Source: an uncultured Clostridium sp. | Lineage (GTDB): Bacteria > Bacillota > Clostridia > TANB77 > CAG-508 | NCBI GenBank assembly: GCA_946497585.1 | Contig: CAMMLF010000090.1 | Coordinates: 1 to 6,759 of the forward strand | Length of the DNA stretch: 6,759 bases | Reading direction: 5' to 3' | Part shown: piece after piece, positions 1-5,580 of the stretch | Position numbering within the stretch: position 1 is the stretch's first letter | Layout of the letters: every line of letters starts with the position of its first letter | The notes under the pieces: generated by a model | Database searches by the model: none | The model's input: the letters and a program-made list of their open reading frames with translations, nothing else | What the model was told of the DNA's origin: nothing | Translations under genes and position numbers: made by a program

Positions 1-20
1 AAAGAAGGAGGAGAATCCAA

Positions 21-554
21 ATGTCAAGAATAGGAAAGAAACCTATAGCAATACCTGATGGTGTTGAAGTAACAGTTAATGGAAGTCACATTTCTGTAAA
101 AGGACCAAAAGGAACTTTAGAAAGAGACTTAAACAGCAATGTTACTGTAAAAGTAGAAGACAAAGAAGTAAAAGTAGAAATTCCATCAGAAGAATATGGA
201 AACTTACACGGACTAACAAGAACATTAATAAGCAACATGATTGAAGGTGTAACAAAAGAATTTACAAGAGCACTTGAAATCAATGGTGTAGGTTACAGAG
301 CACAAAAACAAGGAACAAAATTAGTAATGAACTTAGGTTACTCACATCCAGTAGAGATGGTAGCACCAGAAGGAATTACATTTGATGTACCAAGTGCAAA
401 CTCTATAATTGTTAGAGGTGTAGACAAAGAACTAGTTGGTCAAACAGCTGCTGTTGTAAGAAGCAAGAGACCACCAGAAGTTTATAGAGGAAAAGGTATC
501 AAATATGTAGAAGAACATATTAGACGTAAGGAAGGTAAGACTGGTAAGAAATAA
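21..554 (+). CDS. rplF: Large subunit ribosomal protein L6 (uL6)
   Basis: L6 is a 50S protein that binds 23S rRNA near the factor-binding (sarcin-ricin) region. The product has 177 residues, the usual bacterial length. It opens with the typical MSRIGKKPIAIP start and has the two tandem L6 domains (about residues 10-80 and 85-165). The C-terminal signature around residues 151-162 (PPEVYRGKGIKY) has Arg156 where Lys is common, a mild change. The tail is basic, as expected for rRNA contact. The ATG is preceded by AGGAGG at 6-11, nine bases upstream, which fixes the start. The gene upstream, probably rpsH, lies outside the window. Downstream is an unusually long 156-base spacer before rplR. Identification is secure from sequence similarity and gene order. 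Confidence 0.98.
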   Translation: MSRIGKKPIAIPDGVEVTVNGSHISVKGPKGTLERDLNSNVTVKVEDKEVKVEIPSEEYGNLHGLTRTLISNMIEGVTKEFTRALEINGVGYRAQKQGTKLVMNLGYSHPVEMVAPEGITFDVPSANSIIVRGVDKELVGQTAAVVRSKRPPEVYRGKGIKYVEEHIRRKEGKTGKK

Positions 555-580
555 AATCTAACGACTTAAAACCAGCATCT

Positions 581-598
581 TGCGGTGTCAAGACCGCG
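581..598 (+). other. Small G+C-rich hairpin in the rplF-rplR spacer
   Basis: GCGGT (582-586) pairs with ACCGC (593-597) around the six-base loop GTCAAG, and T581-G598 adds a wobble. It is a G+C-rich island in an otherwise A+T-rich spacer. A competing pairing exists: CTTG at 579-582 can pair with CAAG at 589-592, and the same CAAG can also pair with CTTG at 645-648 beyond the next stem. There is no U-tract, so it is not an ordinary terminator. Its function is unknown; an RNA-protein site or processing site is possible. Confidence 0.5.
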
Positions 599-644
599 TA
601 AAAACTTTTTCAATATATAGAAAATATAATTTCAAAAGTTTTTA
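599..644 (+). repeat. 11-bp perfect inverted repeat in the rplF-rplR spacer
   Basis: TAAAAACTTTT (599-609) is the exact reverse complement of AAAAGTTTTTA (634-644), separated by 24 bases. Inside the loop TATAT (613-617) and ATATA (623-627) can extend the helix. The stem directly follows the small G+C-rich hairpin. No T-run follows on the + strand, so termination is unlikely. The spacer 555-710 otherwise holds no open reading frame and no promoter I trust; its end (698-704) is the rplR ribosome binding site. Confidence 0.55.
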
Positions 645-710
645 CTTGCTTTCCTTACAATATACTACTTTTAAGTTGTTATATAAAAAAGTATAAGAAA
701 GGAGAAAAAA

Positions 711-1070
711 ATGATTTCTAAAACAGATAGAAAACTAGAAAGAGATAGAAGACATGCAAGAGTTCGTAGAAAAATCAGTGGAACACCTGAATGCCCAAGA
801 CTTTGTATGTACAGAAGTAATACAAATATCTATGCTCAAATTATAGATGACGTTAATGGAAATACTTTAGTAAGTGCTTCAACAATGGACAAAGAAGTAA
901 AAACAAAACATGCAAATAAAGAAGCAGCTAAAGAAGTTGGAGCTCTAATAGCAAAAAGAGCAAAAGACAAAAAAATAGTTGACGTTGTATTTGATAGAAG
1001 TGGATATAGGTATCATGGAGTTGTAAAAGAATTAGCTGAAAGTGCAAGACAAGGCGGATTAAATTTTTAA
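711..1070 (+). CDS. rplR: Large subunit ribosomal protein L18 (uL18)
   Basis: L18 binds 5S rRNA and, with L5, anchors it in the central protuberance of the 50S subunit. The 119-residue product matches the family length. It starts with the basic stretch MISKTDRKLERDRRHARVRRKISGT, followed by the conserved core PRLCMYRSNTNIYAQIIDD (about 29-47) and STMDKEV, and ends with the typical GYRYHGVVKELAESARQGGLNF segment. AAAGGAG at 698-704 lies six bases before the ATG and supports this start. It is followed after only 18 bases by rpsE, so the two are surely cotranscribed. No anomalies are seen in the protein; the odd point is the long structured spacer in front of it. Confidence 0.98.
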   Translation: MISKTDRKLERDRRHARVRRKISGTPECPRLCMYRSNTNIYAQIIDDVNGNTLVSASTMDKEVKTKHANKEAAKEVGALIAKRAKDKKIVDVVFDRSGYRYHGVVKELAESARQGGLNF

Positions 1071-1088
1071 GAGAAGGAGGAAAAACAA

Positions 1089-1577
1089 GTGCAAGAAAAC
1101 GAAACTGAATTAAAAGAAAAAGTTGTAGCCATCAGCAGAGTTGCTAAAGTTGTAAAAGGTGGTAGAACTTTCAGATTTAGCGCAGTAGTTGTTGTTGGAG
1201 ATGGAAAAGGAAAAGTAGGCGTAGGAAATGGAAAAGCAGCTGAAGTTCCAGATGCTATCAAAAAAGCAATCGAAGATGCTAAGAAAAATTTAGTAGAAGT
1301 TCCAATTGTAGGAACAACAGTACCTCATGAATATATAGGAAAATTCGGTAGTGCAAGTGTAATGCTTAAACCAGCTCAAGAAGGTACAGGACTTATTACT
1401 GGAGGTAGTGTAAGACCAGTACTAGAACTTGCAGGATACAGAGATGTTAGAACTAAAGTTCTAGGAACAAACAATCCAAGAAATGTTGTATATGCAACAA
1501 TAGAAGGATTAAGAAGTATGCAAACTATTGAACAAGTAGCTAAAAAAAGAGGAAAGAAAGTAGAAGACATTATCTAA
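1089..1577 (+). CDS. rpsE: Small subunit ribosomal protein S5 (uS5), GTG start
   Basis: S5 sits at the back of the 30S subunit near the mRNA entry channel and affects decoding accuracy. The 162-residue product has the N-terminal double-stranded-RNA-binding-like S5 domain (about 10-75, with LKEKVVAISRVAKVVKGGR and FRFSAVVVVGDGKGKVGVG) and the C-terminal domain (about 80-150, with GSASVMLKPAQEGTGLITGGSVRPVLELAG). The loop VKGGR, around residue 22-26, is where spectinomycin-resistance changes occur in other species and looks wild-type. The GTG start is chosen because AAGGAGG (1074-1080) lies eight bases upstream and the N-terminus aligns with the family. Unusually, it is not followed by rpmD but by a 132-base noncoding spacer and rplO. 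A weak 6-bp hairpin (1574-1579 with 1585-1590) spans the stop codon. Confidence 0.97.
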   Translation: MQENETELKEKVVAISRVAKVVKGGRTFRFSAVVVVGDGKGKVGVGNGKAAEVPDAIKKAIEDAKKNLVEVPIVGTTVPHEYIGKFGSASVMLKPAQEGTGLITGGSVRPVLELAGYRDVRTKVLGTNNPRNVVYATIEGLRSMQTIEQVAKKRGKKVEDII

Positions 1578-1709
1578 TTAAACCAATTAGTGAATAACAA
1601 GTTGATAAAAATTAATTATATAATTGTATACTTTTAAGTATTGACAAACAAAGTCATAATATGAAAGAATATTTATAACTTAATAATAAATTAAGGAGGT
1701 GTAATCCAT
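1578..1709 (+). other. rpsE-rplO spacer lacking rpmD (L30)
   Basis: In most Firmicutes rpmD, about 60 codons, lies between rpsE and rplO. This 132-base spacer is too short for it, and I see no L30-like peptide in any forward frame. It holds a 12-base perfect palindrome AATTATATAATT (1614-1625), a palindromic ATACTTTTAAGTAT (1628-1641) whose pairing can extend through TTGT and ACAA with a two-base bulge, and a weak helix CTTAAT/ATTAAG (1679-1684 with 1690-1695) that touches the start of the rplO Shine-Dalgarno site. A TTGACA at 1641-1646 lacks a convincing -10 box. L30 could be encoded elsewhere or be absent. Confidence 0.7.
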
Positions 1710-2153
1710 ATGAAATTAGACGAATTAAAACCAGCACAAGCAAAAACAGCAAAAACAAGAGTCGGACGTGGAATGGGTTCAGGACTTGGAAAAACATCTG
1801 GTAGAGGACATAAAGGTCAAAAAGCAAGATCTGGCGGAGGAGTTAGACGTGGATTTGAAGGTGGTCAAACACCATTATATAGAAGATTACCAAAGAGAGG
1901 ATTCACAAACAAATTTGCTAAAAATTATACAGAAGTAACATTAACAATGCTTAACAAATCTACAGTAACAGATGTTACAGCTGAAAGCTTAATAAAAGAT
2001 AAAATAATAAGCAAAGAAAATGACGGAATAGTTGTTATAGCAACTGGAAAACTTGACAAAAAATTAAATGTCAAAGCTGTAAGATTCACTAAATCTGCTA
2101 AAGAACAAATCGAAGCTTTAGGCGGAAAGGCAGAGGTGATTAAGCTTGCTTAA
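1710..2153 (+). CDS. rplO: Large subunit ribosomal protein L15 (uL15)
   Basis: L15 is a late-assembling 50S protein that threads a long basic extension into 23S rRNA. The 147-residue product has the hallmark glycine- and arginine-rich N-terminal half: VGRGMGSGLGKTSGRGHKGQ at about residues 18-37, then KARSGGGVRRGFEGGQTPLYRRLPKRGF. A globular C-terminal domain follows, ending GGKAEVIKLA. AAGGAGGT at 1693-1700 lies nine bases before the ATG. Its 3' end overlaps the secY start by eight bases, and the secY Shine-Dalgarno site lies within its last codons, which suggests translational coupling. It directly follows the spacer that lacks rpmD. The protein itself looks ordinary. Confidence 0.98.
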   Translation: MKLDELKPAQAKTAKTRVGRGMGSGLGKTSGRGHKGQKARSGGGVRRGFEGGQTPLYRRLPKRGFTNKFAKNYTEVTLTMLNKSTVTDVTAESLIKDKIISKENDGIVVIATGKLDKKLNVKAVRFTKSAKEQIEALGGKAEVIKLA

Positions 2154-3468
2154 GACAATAAAAAACGCTTTTAAAACTCCTGAAATAAGAAAGAAAATAT
2201 TATATACACTATTGTTATTAGTAATCTTTAGATTAGGTTGCTACATAACAATACCAGGTGTTGATATAGTAACATTAGAATCTTCAATGGATGCATATTC
2301 AAATAGTGTTACAGGTATGATAAATATGATATCTGGTGGTGCTTTCTCAAGATTATCAATATTTGCAATGTCTATAACACCTTATATTACAGCATCAATA
2401 GTAATTCAATTACTAGGAATGATAATACCAGCTTTAGAAAGATTAACTAAAGAGGGTGGAGAAGAAGGAAGAAAGAAAATTGATAGATATACAAAAATAA
2501 TCACATTAATTCTTGCTTTAATAGAAGGATTAGGTATATATCTATCATACAGATCTTCAGGAATATTCGTAGATGAAAGTGCTTTAACAGGAGTAATTGT
2601 AGTTGTTTCATTAATGGCTGGAACATCACTACTTATGTGGTTAGGAGATAAAATCACATCAAAAGGTATTGGTAATGGTATATCAATGCTAATATTTGCA
2701 GGTATAGTATCATCTTTACCAAGTGCAGTTGTTGCAGTAGCAAGTGGAATAATTGTAGATGGACAGTTTAGCACAACAGGACTTTTAACTGCAATAGGAA
2801 TTTTAATAGGTGTACTTGTACTTATAACAGGAGTAGTATTTGTACAATTAGCAGAAAGAAGAATACCAGTACAATATTCTAAAAAAGTTGTTGGAAGAAG
2901 AATGGTTGGAGCTCAAAATACACATATTCCAATTAAGCCAGCAATGGCAAGTGTTATGCCAATAATATTTGCTTCATCATTTATGACATTCCCAGCAATG
3001 ATAATACAATTATTTGTAAGTGATATAGAAACTCAAACAGGTTTCTGGAGAGTAATATACAATCTATCAATAGCAACATCGTCATCAAGTGTTGGATGGC
3101 AATATACAATAATAAATGCTATTATATACTTATTGCTAATTGTAGGATTTACTTACTTCTATACTTATGCAACATTTAACCCAGCCGAAGTTGCAAACAA
3201 CATAAAACAAAATGGTGGATTCATTCCAGGAATTAGAGCTGGAAAACCAACTGCTGACTACTTATCATCAGTATTATCAAAAGTAGTATTATTTGGTGGA
3301 TTATTCTTAGCAGCAATAGCAATATTACCAATGCTAACAAGATTCACAGGATTTAATACAGCATTTGGTGGAACATCAATCTTAATTGTTGTTGGTGTTG
3401 CAATAGAACTAAGTCAACAATTACAATCACAATTAGTAATGAGACATTACAAAGGTTTCTTAGAATAA
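2146..3468 (+). CDS. secY: Protein translocase subunit SecY, TTG start
   Basis: SecY is the channel of the SecYEG translocon, which moves unfolded proteins across and into the cytoplasmic membrane with SecA or the ribosome. The 440-residue product is full length with ten expected membrane segments. Visible landmarks are the first helix (about 17-36), the signature SIFAMSITPYITASIVIQLL (71-90), the second signature GDKITSKGIGNGISMLIFAGI (167-187), the basic loop AERRIPVQYSKKVVGRR (236-252) and the C-terminal cytoplasmic loop with FNPAEVANNIKQNGGFIPGIR (344-364). Arg364 is the conserved arginine important for SecA action; the following residue is Ala rather than the usual Pro. The TTG start gives the family N-terminus and is preceded at five bases by GAGGTGAT (2133-2140), an eight-base match to the anti-Shine-Dalgarno. 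It overlaps rplO by eight bases. A strong terminator follows the stop codon. Confidence 0.98.
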   Translation: MLKTIKNAFKTPEIRKKILYTLLLLVIFRLGCYITIPGVDIVTLESSMDAYSNSVTGMINMISGGAFSRLSIFAMSITPYITASIVIQLLGMIIPALERLTKEGGEEGRKKIDRYTKIITLILALIEGLGIYLSYRSSGIFVDESALTGVIVVVSLMAGTSLLMWLGDKITSKGIGNGISMLIFAGIVSSLPSAVVAVASGIIVDGQFSTTGLLTAIGILIGVLVLITGVVFVQLAERRIPVQYSKKVVGRRMVGAQNTHIPIKPAMASVMPIIFASSFMTFPAMIIQLFVSDIETQTGFWRVIYNLSIATSSSSVGWQYTIINAIIYLLLIVGFTYFYTYATFNPAEVANNIKQNGGFIPGIRAGKPTADYLSSVLSKVVLFGGLFLAAIAILPMLTRFTGFNTAFGGTSILIVVGVAIELSQQLQSQLVMRHYKGFLE

Positions 3469-3477
3469 ACTATAATT

Positions 3478-3514
3478 TGAACTTTGGGGCAAATCCTAAA
3501 GTTCATTTTTTATT
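3478..3514 (+). terminator. Rho-independent terminator after secY
   Basis: TGAACTTTGGGG (3478-3489) pairs with TCCTAAAGTTCA (3494-3505) around the tetraloop CAAA, giving a 12-bp stem with two G-U pairs. It is followed at once by TTTTTT (3506-3511) and ATT. It begins nine bases after the secY stop and is the clearest terminator in the window. It should separate the spc transcript from adk-map. Confidence 0.9.
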
Positions 3515-3541
3515 GACAATCCAAAAAAAATGTACTAAAAT
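3513..3541 (+). promoter_or_regulatory. Promoter for adk-map
   Basis: A perfect -35 box TTGACA (3513-3518) is followed after exactly 17 bases by TAAAAT (3536-3541), a five-of-six match to TATAAT. This fits a housekeeping sigma factor. Transcription should start near 3547-3550, giving a leader of about 63 bases that includes the 3563-3593 hairpin. The -35 box overlaps the tail of the secY terminator U-tract, so termination and re-initiation are back to back. Confidence 0.85.
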
Positions 3542-3562
3542 ATATACGGCAAAAACACGAGA

Positions 3563-3593
3563 TTTTACGAAAGGGACGGTCCTTTTCGTAAAA
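3563..3593 (+). repeat. 31-nt near-perfect palindromic hairpin in the adk leader
   Basis: TTTTACGAAAGGGAC (3563-3577) is complementary to GTCCTTTTCGTAAAA (3579-3593) with a single G-U pair, giving about 14 usable pairs and a CGG loop. It ends just before the adk Shine-Dalgarno region (AAAGGAAG, 3598-3605). The core GGGACGGTCC resembles palindromes that I recall as dispersed intergenic repeats in some Firmicutes, but that is memory, not a search. No T-run follows, so it is not a + strand terminator. It may protect the mRNA 5' end, influence ribosome access, or be a REP/MITE-like insertion. Confidence 0.6.
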
Positions 3594-3611
3594 AAAGAAA
3601 GGAAGAAAAAT

Positions 3612-4271
3612 ATGTATATTATAATGTTAGGCGCTCCGGGAAGCGGAAAAGGAACAATAGGAAATGAAATTTGCAAAAAATATAATTTAGTTCATTTAGC
3701 AACAGGAGATATATTCAGAGATGAAATGAAAAGACAAACAGAACTTGGAAAAAAAGCAGAAGAATATATGTCACAAGGAAAGTTAGTACCAGATGAAATT
3801 ACAATAGCAATGGTTGAAGGAAAACTAGATGAGATGGATAATGTCTTATTAGATGGTTTCCCAAGAACTATACCACAAGCAGAAGCTTTAGATAAATATT
3901 TGGCTAAAAAAGGCAAAGAAATTACAGCAGTAATTAACTTAGACGTTCCAGACGAAGACATAGTTGTAAGAACATCAAGTAGAGTAATTTGTTCAAACAA
4001 AGAATGTGGAGCATCATACAATACAGTATTTATGCCACCAAAAGTAGAAGGCATATGTGATAGATGTGGGTCAGAGCTCATAAAAAGAAAAGATGATGAA
4101 CCAGAAACAATTAGACAAAGATTAGAAGTTTATCATCAAAACACAGAACCACTAATTGAATATTATAAAAATGAAAATTTATTAGAATCAATAAAAATAA
4201 ATATATATTCAGAAACAACAAAAGAAGACACAACAGCTGAGGCTGAGAGAAGGATTAATAAAAGAAGGTAG
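3612..4271 (+). CDS. adk: Adenylate kinase, zinc-LID type
   Basis: Adenylate kinase interconverts ATP plus AMP and two ADP in the cytoplasm. The product has 219 residues from this ATG. The Walker A loop is GAPGSGKGT (7-15). TGDIFR (31-36) and DGFPRT (81-86) hold the AMP-site arginines Arg36 and Arg85. Arg120 and Arg124 border the LID. The LID (about 125-162) has four cysteines, Cys127, Cys132, Cys149 and Cys152, as in zinc-binding Gram-positive enzymes, but the first pair is C-x4-C instead of the common C-x2-C. DDEPETIRQRL (161-171) holds the catalytic Arg168 or Arg170. An in-frame TTG at 3477 would add 45 residues, but they are encoded by terminator, promoter and hairpin, so it is rejected. 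The Shine-Dalgarno site is AAAGGAAG at 3598-3605. map follows after four bases. Confidence 0.97.
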   Translation: MYIIMLGAPGSGKGTIGNEICKKYNLVHLATGDIFRDEMKRQTELGKKAEEYMSQGKLVPDEITIAMVEGKLDEMDNVLLDGFPRTIPQAEALDKYLAKKGKEITAVINLDVPDEDIVVRTSSRVICSNKECGASYNTVFMPPKVEGICDRCGSELIKRKDDEPETIRQRLEVYHQNTEPLIEYYKNENLLESIKINIYSETTKEDTTAEAERRINKRR

Positions 4272-4275
4272 CAAA

Positions 4276-5046
4276 ATGGTATATATTAAATCAAAAAATG
4301 AAATTGAAAAAATGAGAGAAGCTTGCAGAATAGCGAACTTAGCACAAAAAGCAGTAGAAAGAGCTATAAAGCCGGGAGTTTCAACTTGGGAGCTAGATAG
4401 AATAGCAGAAACTACAATGAGAGAAAATGGAGCACTACCAGCAGAAAAAGGCTATCCGAGTGGTATGAAAGGTGTTCCAGATTTTCCTGCATCTATTTGT
4501 GCATCAATAAATGACAATATTATTCACGGAATACCATCAAAACATACAATTTTAAGAGAAGGAGACATTATAAGTGTTGACTTAGTTGCATACAAAGATG
4601 GTTTCAACGGAGATTGCGCAAGAACATATTGTGTTGGAGAAGTATCAGAAGAAGCAAAAAGGTTAATAGAAGTCACAAAACAAGCATTTTTTGAAGGTAT
4701 AAAATATGCTAAAAAAGGTAACAGACTAGGTGACATAAGTCATGCAATAGGAAGTTTTGTACAAGAAAATGGATTTGATGTTATAAAAGAATTTCAAGGA
4801 CATGGCATAGGTAGAGAAATGCATGAAGACCCAGGAATTCCAAACTACGGAAAAGCAGGAAAGGGCATAAGGCTTGAACCCGGTATGACTCTAGCGATTG
4901 AGCCAATGGTTGTAGCGGGCTCACCAGAAATTTGTGAAGGTGATGATGGTTGGTCAATATGGACAGTAGACGAAAGTCTAACAGCACACTATGAAAATAC
5001 AATTTTAATTACAGAAAAAGAGCCAGAAATCTTGACATTAGCATAA
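4276..5046 (+). CDS. map: Methionine aminopeptidase, type I
   Basis: This cytosolic metalloenzyme removes the initiator methionine from new proteins when the second residue is small, after deformylation. The 256-residue product has the pita-bread fold sequence of type Ia enzymes without an N-terminal extension. The five metal ligands are visible: Asp102 (in SVDLVAYKDGF), Asp113 (in FNGDCAR), His176 (in GHGIGR), Glu209 (in AIEPM) and Glu240 (in HYENTILIT). Substrate-site His84 (NIIHGIP) and His183 (MHEDP) are also present, so it should be active. AGAAGG at 4263-4268, inside the end of adk, is its Shine-Dalgarno site, and only four bases separate the genes, so it is cotranscribed with adk. Its last codons, for Leu-Thr, form the -35 box of the infA promoter. 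The KOW-domain gene often found after map in Clostridia is not present. Confidence 0.98.
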   Translation: MVYIKSKNEIEKMREACRIANLAQKAVERAIKPGVSTWELDRIAETTMRENGALPAEKGYPSGMKGVPDFPASICASINDNIIHGIPSKHTILREGDIISVDLVAYKDGFNGDCARTYCVGEVSEEAKRLIEVTKQAFFEGIKYAKKGNRLGDISHAIGSFVQENGFDVIKEFQGHGIGREMHEDPGIPNYGKAGKGIRLEPGMTLAIEPMVVAGSPEICEGDDGWSIWTVDESLTAHYENTILITEKEPEILTLA

Positions 5047-5060
5047 AAATATTATATAAT
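5032..5060 (+). promoter_or_regulatory. Consensus promoter for infA, starting inside map
   Basis: TTGACA (5032-5037), exactly 17 bases, then TATAAT (5055-5060): both boxes match the housekeeping consensus in full with ideal spacing. The -35 box is the map codons TTG-ACA, and the -10 box lies nine bases past the map stop. A second TATAAT follows at 5060-5065 but has worse spacing. Transcription should begin about 5066-5068, giving a leader of about 140 bases before infA. Confidence 0.9.
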
Positions 5061-5073
5061 ATAATAGCTATTG

Positions 5074-5098
5074 TGAAAAACTGCCTTATAGTTTTTCA
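5074..5098 (+). other. Hairpin at the 5' end of the infA leader
   Basis: TGAAAAACT (5074-5082) pairs perfectly with AGTTTTTCA (5090-5098) around GCCTTAT. An alternative pairing with ATTG (5070-5073) and CAAT (5097-5100) adds pairs with a two-base bulge. It lies within about ten bases of the predicted transcription start and has no following T-run, so it suits a 5' stabilising or regulatory stem better than a terminator. The remainder of the spacer (5099-5194) is A+T-rich with no open reading frame or further strong structure. Confidence 0.55.
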
Positions 5099-5207
5099 AT
5101 ATGTAAACTTATAAATAATAAAATGATGTAAAGATTGATAAATACTCATTCAATACATACTTAAATTTTTACCATTTTAGTTTAAATTATTATAGGGGGA
5201 ATAAATT

Positions 5208-5426
5208 TTGTCTAAAGAAGATGTTATTGAAGTTGAAGGTGTTGTTTCAGAAGCATTACCTAATACTTTATTTAAAGTAAAATTAGAAAATGGACATGAA
5301 ATTCTAGCTCACATTTCTGGTAAATTAAGAATGAACTATATTAAAATTTTACCGGGAGATAAAGTTAAAGTAGAGTTATCACCATACGATTTAACAAAAG
5401 GTAGAATAACTTGGAGAGCTAAATAA
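5208..5426 (+). CDS. infA: Translation initiation factor IF-1, TTG start
   Basis: IF-1 is a small S1-like OB-fold protein that occupies the A site of the 30S subunit during initiation and works with IF-2 and IF-3. The 72-residue product is exactly the standard length and matches the family throughout: MSKEDVIEVEGVVSEALPN, then GHEILAHISGKLRMNYIKILPGD (about 29-51), and VELSPYDLTKGRITWR near the C-terminus. The TTG start gives the family N-terminus, with GGGGGA (5195-5200) seven bases upstream; no ATG fits. It has its own consensus promoter and a long leader, so it can be expressed apart from adk-map. It is followed by a 154-base structured spacer and rpmJ. Confidence 0.98.
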   Translation: MSKEDVIEVEGVVSEALPNTLFKVKLENGHEILAHISGKLRMNYIKILPGDKVKVELSPYDLTKGRITWRAK

Positions 5427-5457
5427 TAGTATAGGTTTAAATACTTTTAAATAAAAG

Positions 5458-5479
5458 CATTAACTAAATAAGTTAAATG
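5458..5479 (+). other. Small A+T-rich hairpin after infA
   Basis: TTAACT (5460-5465) pairs with AGTTAA (5471-5476) around AAATA; C5458-A5459 can also pair with T5478-G5479 past a one-base bulge. It lies 31 bases after the infA stop, with no T-run, so it is a weak structure of unknown role. Confidence 0.35.
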
Positions 5480-5491
5480 TAACAATATAAA

Positions 5492-5558
5492 AGCTAAGAG
5501 CTTTAGTGTGAAGTGAGGTACTTTAAAAGTGCTTGACTTCACATATAAGCTTAAAGCT
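5492..5558 (+). repeat. 67-nt symmetric hairpin before rpmJ
   Basis: The segment folds back without bulges around a TAA loop at 5524-5526. From outside in: AGCT with AGCT (5492-5495, 5555-5558), a 2x2 internal loop, GAGCTT with AAGCTT (5498-5503, 5547-5552), a 2x2 loop and a G-U pair, TGTGAAGT with ACTTCACA (5507-5514, 5536-5543), one G-G mismatch, then AGGTACTT with AAGTGCTT (5516-5523, 5527-5534). That is about 27 pairs. There is no T-run after it; the rpmJ Shine-Dalgarno site AGGAGGTG starts nine bases later. It could be an RNA leader element, a ribonuclease processing site or a small palindromic insertion. Confidence 0.7.
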
Positions 5559-5580
5559 AATATAATAGGAGGTGTACAAA

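Noticed and set aside
1641..1670. A TTGACA box before rplO as a promoter
   Set aside because: The best -10 at 17-18 bases is AAGAAT, which lacks the key first T; too weak to call.
2406..2774. A 122-codon open frame on the - strand opposite secY
   Set aside because: It is a compositional shadow of a well-conserved gene, without a ribosome binding site or recognisable protein.
3477..3611. A 45-residue N-terminal extension of Adk from an in-frame TTG at 3477
   Set aside because: It would be encoded by the secY terminator, the adk promoter and a hairpin, has no ribosome binding site, and known adenylate kinases begin at the position of the ATG at 3612.
5047..5207. A KOW-domain RNA-binding protein gene between map and infA, as in many Clostridia
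   Set aside because: No open frame of useful length exists there; the space is a promoter plus leader.
5533..5566. TTGACT with TATAAT as an rpmJ promoter
   Set aside because: The spacing is 22 bases and the -10 box abuts the Shine-Dalgarno site; the TTGACT is also part of the hairpin arm.
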